DNA of 64,000 nucleotides from contig NZ_CP187555.1 of the NCBI RefSeq assembly GCF_049860805.1, positions 868,001-932,000 of the forward strand. Reading direction: 5' to 3'. Position 1 is the first letter of the stretch. Each line of letters starts with the position of its first letter. Under the pieces are notes generated by a model, which ran no database searches, was not told the DNA's origin, and saw nothing but the letters and a program-made list of their open reading frames with translations. The translations under genes and the position numbers were made by a program. The stretch comes from Parabacteroides sp900760525 (GTDB lineage: Bacteria; Bacteroidota; Bacteroidia; Bacteroidales; Tannerellaceae). Below, piece after piece: positions 25,498-34,276 of this stretch.

Positions 25498-26040
25498 ATG
25501 GAAGAGCGGGAACTGATATTATTATTGAAACAGAGCAGCAAAGATGCATTTACGGCTCTGTATAAGCAATACTGGAAACAGGTCTATAATTTCAGCCGCC
25601 TTTATCTGACCAATCCCGATGCTGCCGAGGAAGTGGTGCAGGAAGTCTTTATCAAGATATGGGAAACACGTGAATTCCTCCGTGAAGACGACTATTTCAA
25701 AGGCTTGTTGTTTATTATCACCCGGAATCTGATCTTCAATAGGCATCGTAAAAACGTGAATGAGGATTTCTACAAAGTGACGGTCCTTGCCGCATTGGAA
25801 GAACCGTATGATGTGGAAGAAGAGATAGACGCCCACAACCTCCAGGAATACATAGACCGTCTGATCGACGAATTGCCTCCTCGCCGCCGCGAGATTTTTA
25901 ACCTGAGCCGTAAAGAACAAAAGAGCTACAAAGAAATAGCCCTCCTGTTGAACATCTCTGAAAAAACAGTCGAGAATCAAATCAGCGAAGCCCTCAAGTA
26001 TCTGAAGAAGAATATCACATTGCTTCTTCTCTTTATTTAA
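25498..26040 (+). CDS. FecI-like ECF sigma factor of the first SusCD locus
   Basis: This 180-residue protein belongs to the ECF group expanded in Bacteroidetes. Region 2 shows AAEEVVQEVFIKIWETREF and FKGLLFIITRNLIFNRHRK. Region 4 shows LPPRRREIFNLSRKEQKSYKEIA and the helix-turn-helix ISEKTVENQISEALKYLKK, with a hydrophobic end LLLLFI typical of the group. It probably directs transcription of fecR and susC through the shared GGG-N12-GTGTGT sites. It is followed by 314 bp of regulatory DNA and then the FecR gene. Confidence 0.92.
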   Translation: MEERELILLLKQSSKDAFTALYKQYWKQVYNFSRLYLTNPDAAEEVVQEVFIKIWETREFLREDDYFKGLLFIITRNLIFNRHRKNVNEDFYKVTVLAALEEPYDVEEEIDAHNLQEYIDRLIDELPPRRREIFNLSRKEQKSYKEIALLLNISEKTVENQISEALKYLKKNITLLLLFI

Positions 26041-26085
26041 TGCATCTTGTTTTCCTATCTTATTGTCATTTATCTAAAAAAGTGA

Positions 26086-26181
26086 TTGGTTCAAATCGAA
26101 ACTACTACCGCATCTAATTCGATTTTCTACCCCATCTAATTCAAATTACCCGCAAGGGTAATATTTTTTAACAAACTGGTA
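26086..26181. repeat. Dispersed intergenic repeat, copy B
   Basis: This is the second copy of the roughly 95-bp repeat at 2440-2539. Within it CTACCGCATCTAATTCGA and CTACCCCATCTAATTCAA are near-identical neighbours about 22 bp apart, and ATTACCC-GCAA-GGGTAAT (26145-26162) is a short hairpin. It lies between the sigma and FecR genes, upstream of the candidate ECF promoter. Confidence 0.6.
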
Positions 26182-26307
26182 TCTTTTGTATTTTGCTAAA
26201 AATCAAATTATTATTGGAAATCTTCATTTATGAGGGGATATTGTCATATTTTTTAGGAAATTTGTAAGGTTAAGTACTAAAATAATCTGTTTTTTCAGGA
26301 TCGGATA

Positions 26308-26340
26308 GGGGGTAGGAGCCACTTGTGTGTATTTATATAT
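26308..26340 (+). promoter_or_regulatory. Candidate ECF-dependent promoter of fecR1
   Basis: GGGGG (26308-26312), 12 bp, then GTGTGTATTTATATAT (from 26325). The same pattern with the same spacing precedes susC1 and fecR2. The fecR1 start is at 26355. The GTG at 26325 is part of this site and not a start codon. Confidence 0.6.
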
Positions 26341-26354
26341 GTAAAGCGATTAAA

Positions 26355-27332
26355 ATGGAATACGAAGACAAAAAATATATATTAAAGAAACTGATGCAGG
26401 ATGCGCTGACCGAAGAGGAGCGCATAGCCTTGCAATCATCCCGCCGGGTGACAAAAGAGATGGAGCGGCAGTGGGACGATGCTCCGGATGCAGTGGGAAA
26501 CGACCGGCCGGACGAACCGTCCATTTGGCGGAATATTTGCAGGGGGGCTTGGCAGTATGGAGAAGGCAAAAAGGTTGTGTTTTATAAGGTATATAGTATG
26601 GTTGCCTCCATCCTGCTGGTATTGGGTGTGGCCGGAACCGCTTACTTCGCATTACAGGACCGGGCGAATGTTCCGATGTATGTCGTAAGTTCCGGCATCC
26701 AAAATATGGAATCCGTCTCTTTGCCGGACGGAACGAAAGTGCAGATGGGGCCGGGCAGCCGCCTGACCTATCCTGCCACTTTCTCCGGCAAGACGCGTGA
26801 AATAACGTTGGACGGGCAAGCTTTTTTCGATGTGGCGAAGAATCGCGAAAAACCTTTTATCGTCCACACGGAGGATATGAGCGTGGAGGCGTTGGGGACG
26901 GCATTCGAACTGTTCAGCTACGATATGGAGAATAAGATAGAAGCGATTCTTCTGAATGGAAAGATAAAGGTGAGTGTGGCGAATAAGGAAACAAACAAAA
27001 TGGCAGAGTACCTCGTCTCTCCTGATGAAAAAATCTTGATGGACCGGCAAACCGGTAAGATCGTCAAACAGATTGTGGATGCCGACAAATATACCGCCTG
27101 GCGCAAACAAAAAATGTTGAGTTTCGAAAACGAAAAACTTTCCATGATCATCCCGCGTCTCGAACAATGGTACGGCAGAAAGGTAATGTGCCAGAAGGAC
27201 CTGGCGGATAAATACCGGTTTACTTTTAAGGTGAGGGATGAGTCGCTGGAAAAGATACTGATGTTGATTCAACTATCTTCTCCCTTAAAATATAAAGAGG
27301 TGGAAGACGGCAATTACAGCTTGACCCGTTAG
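26355..27332 (+). CDS. FecR-family anti-sigma factor of the first SusCD locus
   Basis: This 325-residue protein has a cytoplasmic N-terminal part (about 1-80) for sigma binding and one membrane segment (about 80-97, YSMVASILLVLGVAGTAYFAL). The periplasmic FecR domain follows (MESVSLPDGTKVQMGPGSRLTYP, REITLDGQAFFDVAKN), then a C-terminal STN-like domain (FENEKLSMIIPRLEQWY) that receives the signal from SusC. It should hold the neighbouring sigma factor inactive until SusC is occupied. The start is ATG 26355. Confidence 0.92.
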   Translation: MEYEDKKYILKKLMQDALTEEERIALQSSRRVTKEMERQWDDAPDAVGNDRPDEPSIWRNICRGAWQYGEGKKVVFYKVYSMVASILLVLGVAGTAYFALQDRANVPMYVVSSGIQNMESVSLPDGTKVQMGPGSRLTYPATFSGKTREITLDGQAFFDVAKNREKPFIVHTEDMSVEALGTAFELFSYDMENKIEAILLNGKIKVSVANKETNKMAEYLVSPDEKILMDRQTGKIVKQIVDADKYTAWRKQKMLSFENEKLSMIIPRLEQWYGRKVMCQKDLADKYRFTFKVRDESLEKILMLIQLSSPLKYKEVEDGNYSLTR

Positions 27333-27379
27333 TTGTAATCTTGAAATAATCTTTTCATAAATTATTTGTAATAGGAATA

Positions 27380-27412
27380 GGGGGAAAGGATTATTCGTGT
27401 GTATTTATATAT
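27380..27412 (+). promoter_or_regulatory. Candidate ECF-dependent promoter of susC1
   Basis: GGGGG (27380-27384), 12 bp, then GTGTGTATTTATATAT (from 27397). The match to the site upstream of fecR1 extends beyond the core. It lies about 240 bp upstream of the susC1 start, leaving a long leader in which the antisense RNA candidate is embedded. Confidence 0.6.
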
Positions 27413-27503
27413 AAAGAGATTAATTTTGAAATAATAGTATAATATTAAAATAGTAATTATTAAAATTCAAAGAATGCCTATGAGGAAGGAGATTTGTTAA
27501 CCT

Positions 27504-27610
27504 AAAAAAATTGGAAGATGTCGGCAAACACCTTCCAATTCGAGATTTCGACGATATGTTCATCCCTAAATGTTCAAACCACGGAGGAACATACTAATAT
27601 TCATCAAAAA
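27504..27610 (-). ncRNA. Candidate DonS-like cis-antisense RNA upstream of susC1
   Basis: On the minus strand TAACTTTG (27623-27616), an exact TAnnTTTG -7 box, overlaps the first base of the susC1 start codon. About 107 nt downstream on that strand is a terminator: AATTGGAAG and CTTCCAATT (27540-27509) followed by a T-run (27508-27504). A second small hairpin, ATGTTC/GAACAT, lies between. Size, place and orientation match the antisense RNAs known to repress SusC genes in Bacteroides. The RNA is predicted, not shown. Confidence 0.5.
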
Positions 27611-27622
27611 CATTACAAAGTT

Positions 27623-30600
27623 ATGAAAAAAAGTAATGAACGGGCACTTTGTGTCCCATTATTAAAAAAAACTAAGCGTATCATGAAACTCACGACCTTA
27701 TTTTCTTTAGGAGTCGCTTGCTGTATCTCTGCTTCAACTTACGCGCAGGGATATAAATTATCCATGAATAAGCAGAATAGCAGTATCATTGAGATTTTAA
27801 AGGACATTGAGAAGAATAGTGAATTTACATTTTTTTTCAATGACAACAGAGTGAATGTGAATAAGAAGGCAAGCATCAATGTAAAAGATGCGACTTTGGA
27901 TGAAGCGCTAACTCAAGTACTGCAAAATACCGGTTACAATTATCAGATTATAGATCGGCAGGTATTGATAAAGATAGCTCCGTCCTCTGTTTCTTCTGTG
28001 CCGGGTGTACAACAGAATCAGAAAGCGATCACTGGCGTTATCAAAGACGTGAATGGCGAGCCGATTATCGGGGCGAACGTCGTTGAAAAAGGTACGACGA
28101 ACGGTACTGTAACCGATATCGAAGGGAGGTTCTCCCTTAATGTTGCACCAGGTGCAACATTGGTTGTCTCTTATATTGGATATACCACGAGCGAGATTAT
28201 TATTGGCAGTAAGACAGATCTGGCAATCAGCCTGAAAGAAGATTCAGAAATGCTGGACGAAGTAGTTGTTGTCGGATATGGTACCATGAAGAAAAAAGAT
28301 TTAACTGGTGCTGTTGCTGCTATTAAAGGCGATGACTTGGCAGCCCGTAAAACGACTCAGTTGTCCACTGCCTTGCAAGGCGCTGCTTCTGGTGTTTTGG
28401 TAACTCGCGATAACAGTGCTCCCGGAGCAACAGCTTCCATTAAGATTCGTGGTGTGACGACTATCGGTGAATCCAGTCCGCTGGTGATTGTGGATGGTGT
28501 GCCGGGTGATATCAATCAGGTAAATCCGGAAGATGTCGAAAGCATGTCTGTCTTGAAAGATGCTGCATCTGCCTCTATCTATGGTTCCCGTGCTGCTGCA
28601 GGTGTTATTGTGATTACAACAAAACGCGCTAAAGAGAACGATCTTTCTCTGAACTATAATTTTGAATATGGTTGGGAGATGCCAACCGAATTACCCGAGT
28701 ATGTAGGTGCGCAGCGTTATTTGGAAATGATAAATGAAACCCGTTACAATGATAATAATGCAGGAGGTTGGTATCAGGCATATTCTGAAGATCAGGTAAA
28801 TAATTGGCAGAAATATCATGAAACGAATCCGGATGCTTATCCTATGGTTGACTGGCAAGATGCGATTTTGAAAAGTTCTGCTCCCCGTCAAACACATTCG
28901 ATCAATATAGCCGGAGGTAGCAAAGCTGTTAAAACAAAGGCTTCATTCCGATATGACAAGACTGACGGTCTCTATGAGAACAGAGGTTATGAACGCTATA
29001 TGATCCGTATCAATAATGACTTTAAGATAAATAAGTGGATTGAGGCTCATTTGGATGTAAACTATAAGCGTTCAAAATCAGAAGAACCGCATACGAATCC
29101 GATGGAGTTGAATTATCGTGCTACTGCTCCTGTTTATGCTATCCGTTGGAGTAATGGTTTGTGGGGGGATGTGAAAGATGGTGAGAACCCTTTGGCCATG
29201 ATAATGGATGGTGGTTTGAAAACAAGCTGGTATAATCGTTTAGGTGGTAAAGCCGCTATCGATATATCTCCGATTGAAGGTCTGAAAATATCAGGAGTAA
29301 TTGCTCCTACATATAATTTTGACAAAGTCAAGAGTTTCGTAAAACAGGTACCTTATACGTATGCAAACGATCCGACCACAGTGAAGGGTTATATGGCTAA
29401 ATACAGAACAACGAAACTGACTGAAAACAGGAATGACAGTTATGATGTGACAACTCAGTTCTTTGCAAACTATAATAAATCATTCGGTCAGCATGATCTT
29501 TCTGCTATGATCGGTTATGAAGATTATTATGCTTTTTGGGAAAATTTAAATGCTTCCCGTGACCAGTATGAATTGACAAATTTCCCGTATTTGGACATCG
29601 GTCCTGAGTCTTTAAGAGATAATGGTGGAAATGCGGAAGAATATGCATATCGCTCATTCTTCGGTCGTATTGCTTATAGTTATGCTAATCGTTATTTATT
29701 GCAGGTGAACTTCCGTCGTGACGGCTCTTCTCGTTTTGCCCCGGATAGCCGGTGGGCTAACTTCCCTTCATTCTCTGCAGGTTGGGTTGTTAGTGAAGAA
29801 AAGTTTATGAAGAACTTAAACTGGAATTGGCTGTCGTTTTTGAAGCTGAGAGGTTCTTGGGGTACGTTGGGTAATGAACGAATCACGATGAAAAAGGATA
29901 ATAAAGATGTTCAAAACTACTATCCGTATCAATCTGCTTTGAATTTCGGTTCCGGATTATTCTATAATGGAAATACAGTCAGTTCTTTATTGACAGCAGC
30001 TCAGCAATATTATGCAGTTCGTAATATTTCTTGGGAAACAACGGAAACGTGGGATATTGGTTTAGATGCTAATTTCCTGGATGGACGCTTACATTTTTCT
30101 GGAGACTTCTATAAAAAGAAAACAAAAGACATGTTGCTTGCTTTGGAAATTCCGAAATTTATCGGGTATGATAATCCGAGTGTAAATACCGGTAACATGC
30201 ATACAACAGGTTATGATCTGGAAATCGGATGGCGTGACCAGGTTGGAGATTTCGGATATTCTGTCTCTGCTAATTTGTCCGACTTTGTTTCAAAGATGGG
30301 AAATCTTGGCGGAACAGAGTTTTTGGGAGATAAGGTGAAAATGGAAGGTAGCCAATTTGATGAATGGTATGGCTATATTAGTGACGGACTGTTTCTGACA
30401 CAGGACGATGTGGAGAACTCTCCGAAATTGAATAATAATGTAACAGTTGGTGATGTTAAATATAAAGATATATCTGGTCCGGACGGTGTACCTGATGGAA
30501 AGATTTCTTCAGAGTATGATCGTGTACAGTTAGGCGGTTCATTACCTCGTTATATGTTCGGTGTTAATTTCTCTGCTTCTTATAAAGGCTTTGATCTTGC

Positions 30601-31030
30601 CATGATGTTCCAGGGAGTTGGTAGCCAGAATGCCCGTATCGGAAGGAATATGGTTGAAGGATTGAAGAACAACTGGTGTGGTTTTCCCGGTATTCTGGAA
30701 GGTAATTACTGGAGTGTAAACAATAGTGATGGTGAAAATGCGAATGCGCTGTATCCCCGGTTGACTCGTAATAATGTAGATTCCAACATGGCAATGTCTG
30801 ACTATTGGATGTTTAACGGGAGATATCTGAGAATGAAAAACCTGACATTGGGTTATACGCTTCCTTCTGTATTGACTAAGAAAATAAGTATGGAATCTGT
30901 CAGATTCTATGTTTCCGGTAATGATTTGTTCTGTATAAGTAAATTTCCCCATGGTTGGGATCCGGAAGTTAGTTCTACAGGCTACCCTATTACTATGTCG
31001 GTATTGTTAGGTGTATCGGTTAACTTTTAA
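27623..31030 (+). CDS. SusC-family TonB-dependent transporter with STN signalling domain
   Basis: This 1135-residue outer-membrane transporter has a signal sequence ending in SASTYAQ. An STN domain (about residues 40-120, with YKLSMNKQNSSIIEILKDI and IDRQVLIK) follows, then a carboxypeptidase-like domain (ITGVIKDVNGEPIIGANVVE) and the SusC linker SEMLDEVVVVGYGTMKKKDL. The plug has ASIKIRGVTTIGESSPLVIVDG and VLKDAASASIYGSRAAAGVI, and the C-terminal barrel follows. The STN domain lets it signal to FecR. The start is ATG 27623, where ACAAAGTTATGA is shared with the second SusC gene. It pairs with the SusD encoded 13 bp downstream and probably imports a host or dietary oligosaccharide. Confidence 0.95.
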   Translation: MKKSNERALCVPLLKKTKRIMKLTTLFSLGVACCISASTYAQGYKLSMNKQNSSIIEILKDIEKNSEFTFFFNDNRVNVNKKASINVKDATLDEALTQVLQNTGYNYQIIDRQVLIKIAPSSVSSVPGVQQNQKAITGVIKDVNGEPIIGANVVEKGTTNGTVTDIEGRFSLNVAPGATLVVSYIGYTTSEIIIGSKTDLAISLKEDSEMLDEVVVVGYGTMKKKDLTGAVAAIKGDDLAARKTTQLSTALQGAASGVLVTRDNSAPGATASIKIRGVTTIGESSPLVIVDGVPGDINQVNPEDVESMSVLKDAASASIYGSRAAAGVIVITTKRAKENDLSLNYNFEYGWEMPTELPEYVGAQRYLEMINETRYNDNNAGGWYQAYSEDQVNNWQKYHETNPDAYPMVDWQDAILKSSAPRQTHSINIAGGSKAVKTKASFRYDKTDGLYENRGYERYMIRINNDFKINKWIEAHLDVNYKRSKSEEPHTNPMELNYRATAPVYAIRWSNGLWGDVKDGENPLAMIMDGGLKTSWYNRLGGKAAIDISPIEGLKISGVIAPTYNFDKVKSFVKQVPYTYANDPTTVKGYMAKYRTTKLTENRNDSYDVTTQFFANYNKSFGQHDLSAMIGYEDYYAFWENLNASRDQYELTNFPYLDIGPESLRDNGGNAEEYAYRSFFGRIAYSYANRYLLQVNFRRDGSSRFAPDSRWANFPSFSAGWVVSEEKFMKNLNWNWLSFLKLRGSWGTLGNERITMKKDNKDVQNYYPYQSALNFGSGLFYNGNTVSSLLTAAQQYYAVRNISWETTETWDIGLDANFLDGRLHFSGDFYKKKTKDMLLALEIPKFIGYDNPSVNTGNMHTTGYDLEIGWRDQVGDFGYSVSANLSDFVSKMGNLGGTEFLGDKVKMEGSQFDEWYGYISDGLFLTQDDVENSPKLNNNVTVGDVKYKDISGPDGVPDGKISSEYDRVQLGGSLPRYMFGVNFSASYKGFDLAMMFQGVGSQNARIGRNMVEGLKNNWCGFPGILEGNYWSVNNSDGENANALYPRLTRNNVDSNMAMSDYWMFNGRYLRMKNLTLGYTLPSVLTKKISMESVRFYVSGNDLFCISKFPHGWDPEVSSTGYPITMSVLLGVSVNF

Positions 31031-31043
31031 ATAATGAAAGAAC

Positions 31044-32744
31044 ATGAAACGAAATAATATAATAGTTTGCTTGCTCAGTGGAGTAACATTGTTTACTGCT
31101 TGCCATGATTTGGATCTGAATCCGTTGTCTTATGGTTCGACAGAAACCTGGTATTCGAATGAAACTGAAATAGAAATGGCCGTTAATGAATTGTATAGAG
31201 ATACATTCTGGCCGTTGGATGAAGAGGGAAATACAGACTGGTCTGATGATAATATTTATCGTGAGAATTTGACTCCTTTTCAAAGTTCTACTTTGAATGG
31301 TCAGACTGATAAAGTTACGGACTTATGGTCAAAGCAATATAAGGTTGTTTCACGTGCCAATGGTATCATTTTGAAGGCGAACCGTGCTATAGAAGCCGGT
31401 GCTGCAGAATCAAAAATTAATGGTTATGTTGCTGAAGCGCATTTTCACAGAGCATGTGCTTATGCTAAATTATCTTCAAAATTTGGTGACGTTCCTTTGG
31501 TGGAAGATGATATTGACATCGATAAAGGTATGTCCATGGGACGTACGGATGTAGCAACTGTGAAACAGTTCGTCTATGACGAATTTGATGCAGCGGCAAA
31601 TGCTTTGCCCACTACATATTCCGGCGTCCAGAGAGCAACGAAAGGAGCGGCTTTGGCAATGAAGGCCCGTTATGCACTTTATATGGGTGATTACGACGTT
31701 GTGGTTTCTGCAACTAAAGCCGTTATGGATTTAGGAATCTATTCTTTACATAAAAACTATGGCGATTTGTTCTTAACGGGTACAAAGAATGCGGAAGAAT
31801 CGATTTTCTTGATTCCACGATCAATTGAATTTAACGTAGTTGTGGATGTACACGGTTGGTTGCCGAGAAATCATGGCGGATATGCTGTTCCGAATCCAAC
31901 TTGGGATCTGTTTGCTTCATACACATGTACGGACGGTTTACCTATTGACGAATCTCCTTTATTCGATTCACATGATCCGTTTAAAAATCGTGATCCGCGT
32001 TTAAGTATGACTATTGTTCCGTTTGGTGAAAACTTTATGGGAATCGAATTTAATCCGCATCCGGAAGCTTTGGAGGTTATGAACTATAAAACAGGGCAGA
32101 TGATCAAGAACAATGATTCCCGTGCCGTTGCCCAATACGCTTCTTATAATGGATTGGTTTGGAAGAAAGGCATGGATGAAACATGTTTGGAAAATGCCAA
32201 TAAGATTGATCCGGATAAAATTATTATGCGTTACGCAGACGTTCTGTTAATGTATGCAGAAGCGAAAATCGAATTGAATCAGATCGATCAGTCTGTTTTG
32301 GATGCAATGAACGAAGTTCGTGCAAGGGCTTATGGAGTCGATAAATCGGCAGTGGATCAGTATCCGGCATTTACATCTGCAGATCAGAAAACCTTAAGAA
32401 GCCAATTGCGTATGGAAAGACGTATGGAGTTTGCCAAAGAGGGGCTTCGCTATATGGATTTGATACGTTGGAGATTGATGGATAAGGTGATGAGTAAGAA
32501 GGTTTATATGATGCTTTATCCCGCTTCATTGCTGATAGAAAAGGTTGTGAGCCAAGGTGATTGGTTCTGGCCTTTTGCTCCTGAAATCGATGAAAACGGT
32601 TTGGCCGATTTCTCTAAGCTGGAAACTGCGGGTAAAGTCGCTGTTATAGCGCAGAAGAAATGGGATGATCGGCAATATCTGTGGCCGATACCTACCACTG
32701 AAATTCTGATTAATCCGAATATGAAGCAAAATCCTGATTATTAA
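31044..32744 (+). CDS. SusD/RagB-family surface glycan-binding lipoprotein
   Basis: This 566-residue protein has a lipoprotein signal, LLSGVTLFTAC (Cys about residue 20), and the SusD opening DLDLNPLSYGSTETWYSNE. TPR-like helices (AEAHFHRACAYAKLSSKFG, AALAMKARYALYMGDY) follow, and the C-terminal block is MRYADVLLMYAEAKIEL, RRMEFAKEGLRYMDLIRW and YLWPIPTTEILINPNMKQN. It would cap the SusC barrel and bind the glycan. It is very similar in layout to the SusD at 44846, so the two loci look like a duplication. Confidence 0.95.
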   Translation: MKRNNIIVCLLSGVTLFTACHDLDLNPLSYGSTETWYSNETEIEMAVNELYRDTFWPLDEEGNTDWSDDNIYRENLTPFQSSTLNGQTDKVTDLWSKQYKVVSRANGIILKANRAIEAGAAESKINGYVAEAHFHRACAYAKLSSKFGDVPLVEDDIDIDKGMSMGRTDVATVKQFVYDEFDAAANALPTTYSGVQRATKGAALAMKARYALYMGDYDVVVSATKAVMDLGIYSLHKNYGDLFLTGTKNAEESIFLIPRSIEFNVVVDVHGWLPRNHGGYAVPNPTWDLFASYTCTDGLPIDESPLFDSHDPFKNRDPRLSMTIVPFGENFMGIEFNPHPEALEVMNYKTGQMIKNNDSRAVAQYASYNGLVWKKGMDETCLENANKIDPDKIIMRYADVLLMYAEAKIELNQIDQSVLDAMNEVRARAYGVDKSAVDQYPAFTSADQKTLRSQLRMERRMEFAKEGLRYMDLIRWRLMDKVMSKKVYMMLYPASLLIEKVVSQGDWFWPFAPEIDENGLADFSKLETAGKVAVIAQKKWDDRQYLWPIPTTEILINPNMKQNPDY

Positions 32745-32765
32745 TTAATCACTAATTAAAAAGAT

Positions 32766-32814
32766 AAAGGCATTTTATTATTCATAAAAGGAAAATAAAA
32801 TGCCTTTTCTTTCT
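32766..32814 (+). terminator. Terminator between susD1 and the FAD oxidoreductase genes
   Basis: AAAGGCATTTTATT (32766-32779) and AATAAAATGCCTTT (32794-32807) form a perfect 14-bp stem followed by a T-rich tail. It would lower transcription of the downstream enzyme genes relative to susCD. Confidence 0.85.
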
Positions 32815-32838
32815 ATAAATAATAAACAAGATTAGACG

Positions 32839-34236
32839 ATGAGCAATAGAAGAGATTTTGTTAAAAAAGCAGGTATGATGGCTATGGCGGCAGCTATGCC
32901 AGATATGGTCGGTTCTGCACCATTGGCTTCCCGCGAGAAGAGTCTGACATTGAAACGTTCTAAAATAATGGTGGACGATCAGTGGGATGTAATCATAGTG
33001 GGAGGCGGTCCGGCCGGATGTACGGCTGCTATTGCTGCGGCTCGCGAGGGAGCAAAGACTTTATTGATAGAAGCAATGGGGCAATTGGGAGGAATGGGAA
33101 CGGCAGGAATGGTTCCTGCATGGTGCCCGTTTTCCGATGGTGAAAAGATCATATACAGGGGATTGGCAGAACAGATTTTTAGAGAATCAAAGAAGGGTGT
33201 ACCTCATGAACCTGAGAATAAACTGGATTGGGTGAGTATCAATCCTGAATATCTGATGTCTATTTATGATCGGAAGGTAACGGATGCCGGAGCCAAAGTG
33301 CTGTTCTTTTCCCGTTTAGCGGCGGTCGAAATGTCATCGGATGATACGATCGATGCCATCATAGTATCGAATAAGGCAGGTTTGGTGGCTTTTAAAGGTA
33401 AAGTTTACATAGATGCGACAGGAGATGGTGACCTGGCTGCCTGGGCAGGAGCATCTTTCAAGCGCGGATATGACGAAAAAGGATCTGTACAGATGTCCAG
33501 TTTATGCTTTTCTTTTGCTAACATCGATTCGTATGATTATATAAACGGTCCTACCTTGTATGTTTGGAAAGATGAAAAGACGCCGCTCTATAAAGCGGTC
33601 CGGTCGGGAAAATATCCATTGGTAGATACCCATTTCTGTAATAATCTGGCAGGTCCGGATGTTATTCAGTGCAATGCTGGACACATGACTGTCGACACGA
33701 CAGATCCGTGGGCAATCTCTGATGCCATGATATTAGGCCGGCAGAAAGCTGTTCAGTATTTGGAAGCCATGAAAGATGTCCGTCCGTCTACCTTTTCCAA
33801 TGCTTTTGTAGTGAAAACGGCTTCACTGCTCGGAGTTAGAGACAGTCGCCGGATAGAGGGCGATTATATTTTTACGGTTGAAGATTGGAGACAGAGAAAA
33901 TCATTTGAAGATGAGATCGGACGGAATTGTTATTATATAGATGTCCATAGTGGCAAACACAAGCCTGAACATTACAAGAAAGGTGAATCTCATGGTATTC
34001 CGTATCGTTGCCTAACTCCAAAGGGAATAAAGAATCTTTTGACAGCCGGTCGTTGTATATCGACAGATGAACAGGCTTTTGGTAGTACCCGTGTGATGCC
34101 ATGTTGTTTAGTGACGGGGGAAGCGGCAGGAATGGCTGCCAAGCATGCAATTGAGCAGACTAAAAATGATGTTCATAAGATAGATACTTCTTTCCTAAGG
34201 AAAAGGCTAAAAGAGGAAGGACAACTGATTTTATAG
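32839..34236 (+). CDS. FAD-dependent oxidoreductase with twin-arginine-like signal
   Basis: This 465-residue protein starts with NRRDFVKKAGMMAMAAAMP, a twin-arginine-type signal, followed by the dinucleotide-binding motif WDVIIVGGGPAGCTAAIAAARE. Further FAD_oxidored-family features are GGMGTAGMVPAWCPF, the DATGDGDLAAWAG block and a C-terminal LLTAGRCISTDEQAFGSTRVM, the second FAD-binding segment. It would act outside the cytoplasm as a flavoprotein oxidising or reducing an unknown substrate, plausibly a sugar. It lacks the N-terminal carbohydrate-binding-like domain of the next two proteins. It begins 95 bp after susD1, beyond a terminator. Confidence 0.85.
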   Translation: MSNRRDFVKKAGMMAMAAAMPDMVGSAPLASREKSLTLKRSKIMVDDQWDVIIVGGGPAGCTAAIAAAREGAKTLLIEAMGQLGGMGTAGMVPAWCPFSDGEKIIYRGLAEQIFRESKKGVPHEPENKLDWVSINPEYLMSIYDRKVTDAGAKVLFFSRLAAVEMSSDDTIDAIIVSNKAGLVAFKGKVYIDATGDGDLAAWAGASFKRGYDEKGSVQMSSLCFSFANIDSYDYINGPTLYVWKDEKTPLYKAVRSGKYPLVDTHFCNNLAGPDVIQCNAGHMTVDTTDPWAISDAMILGRQKAVQYLEAMKDVRPSTFSNAFVVKTASLLGVRDSRRIEGDYIFTVEDWRQRKSFEDEIGRNCYYIDVHSGKHKPEHYKKGESHGIPYRCLTPKGIKNLLTAGRCISTDEQAFGSTRVMPCCLVTGEAAGMAAKHAIEQTKNDVHKIDTSFLRKRLKEEGQLIL

Positions 34237-34276
34237 CATAGGATTGTTTTTTCATAACATTATAAATGTCGGTTTT

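Noticed and set aside
26325..26354. GTG start adding ten residues to the first FecR protein
   Set aside because: The GTG falls inside the promoter-like GTGTGT motif shared with two other sites; ATG at 26355 fits the family start.
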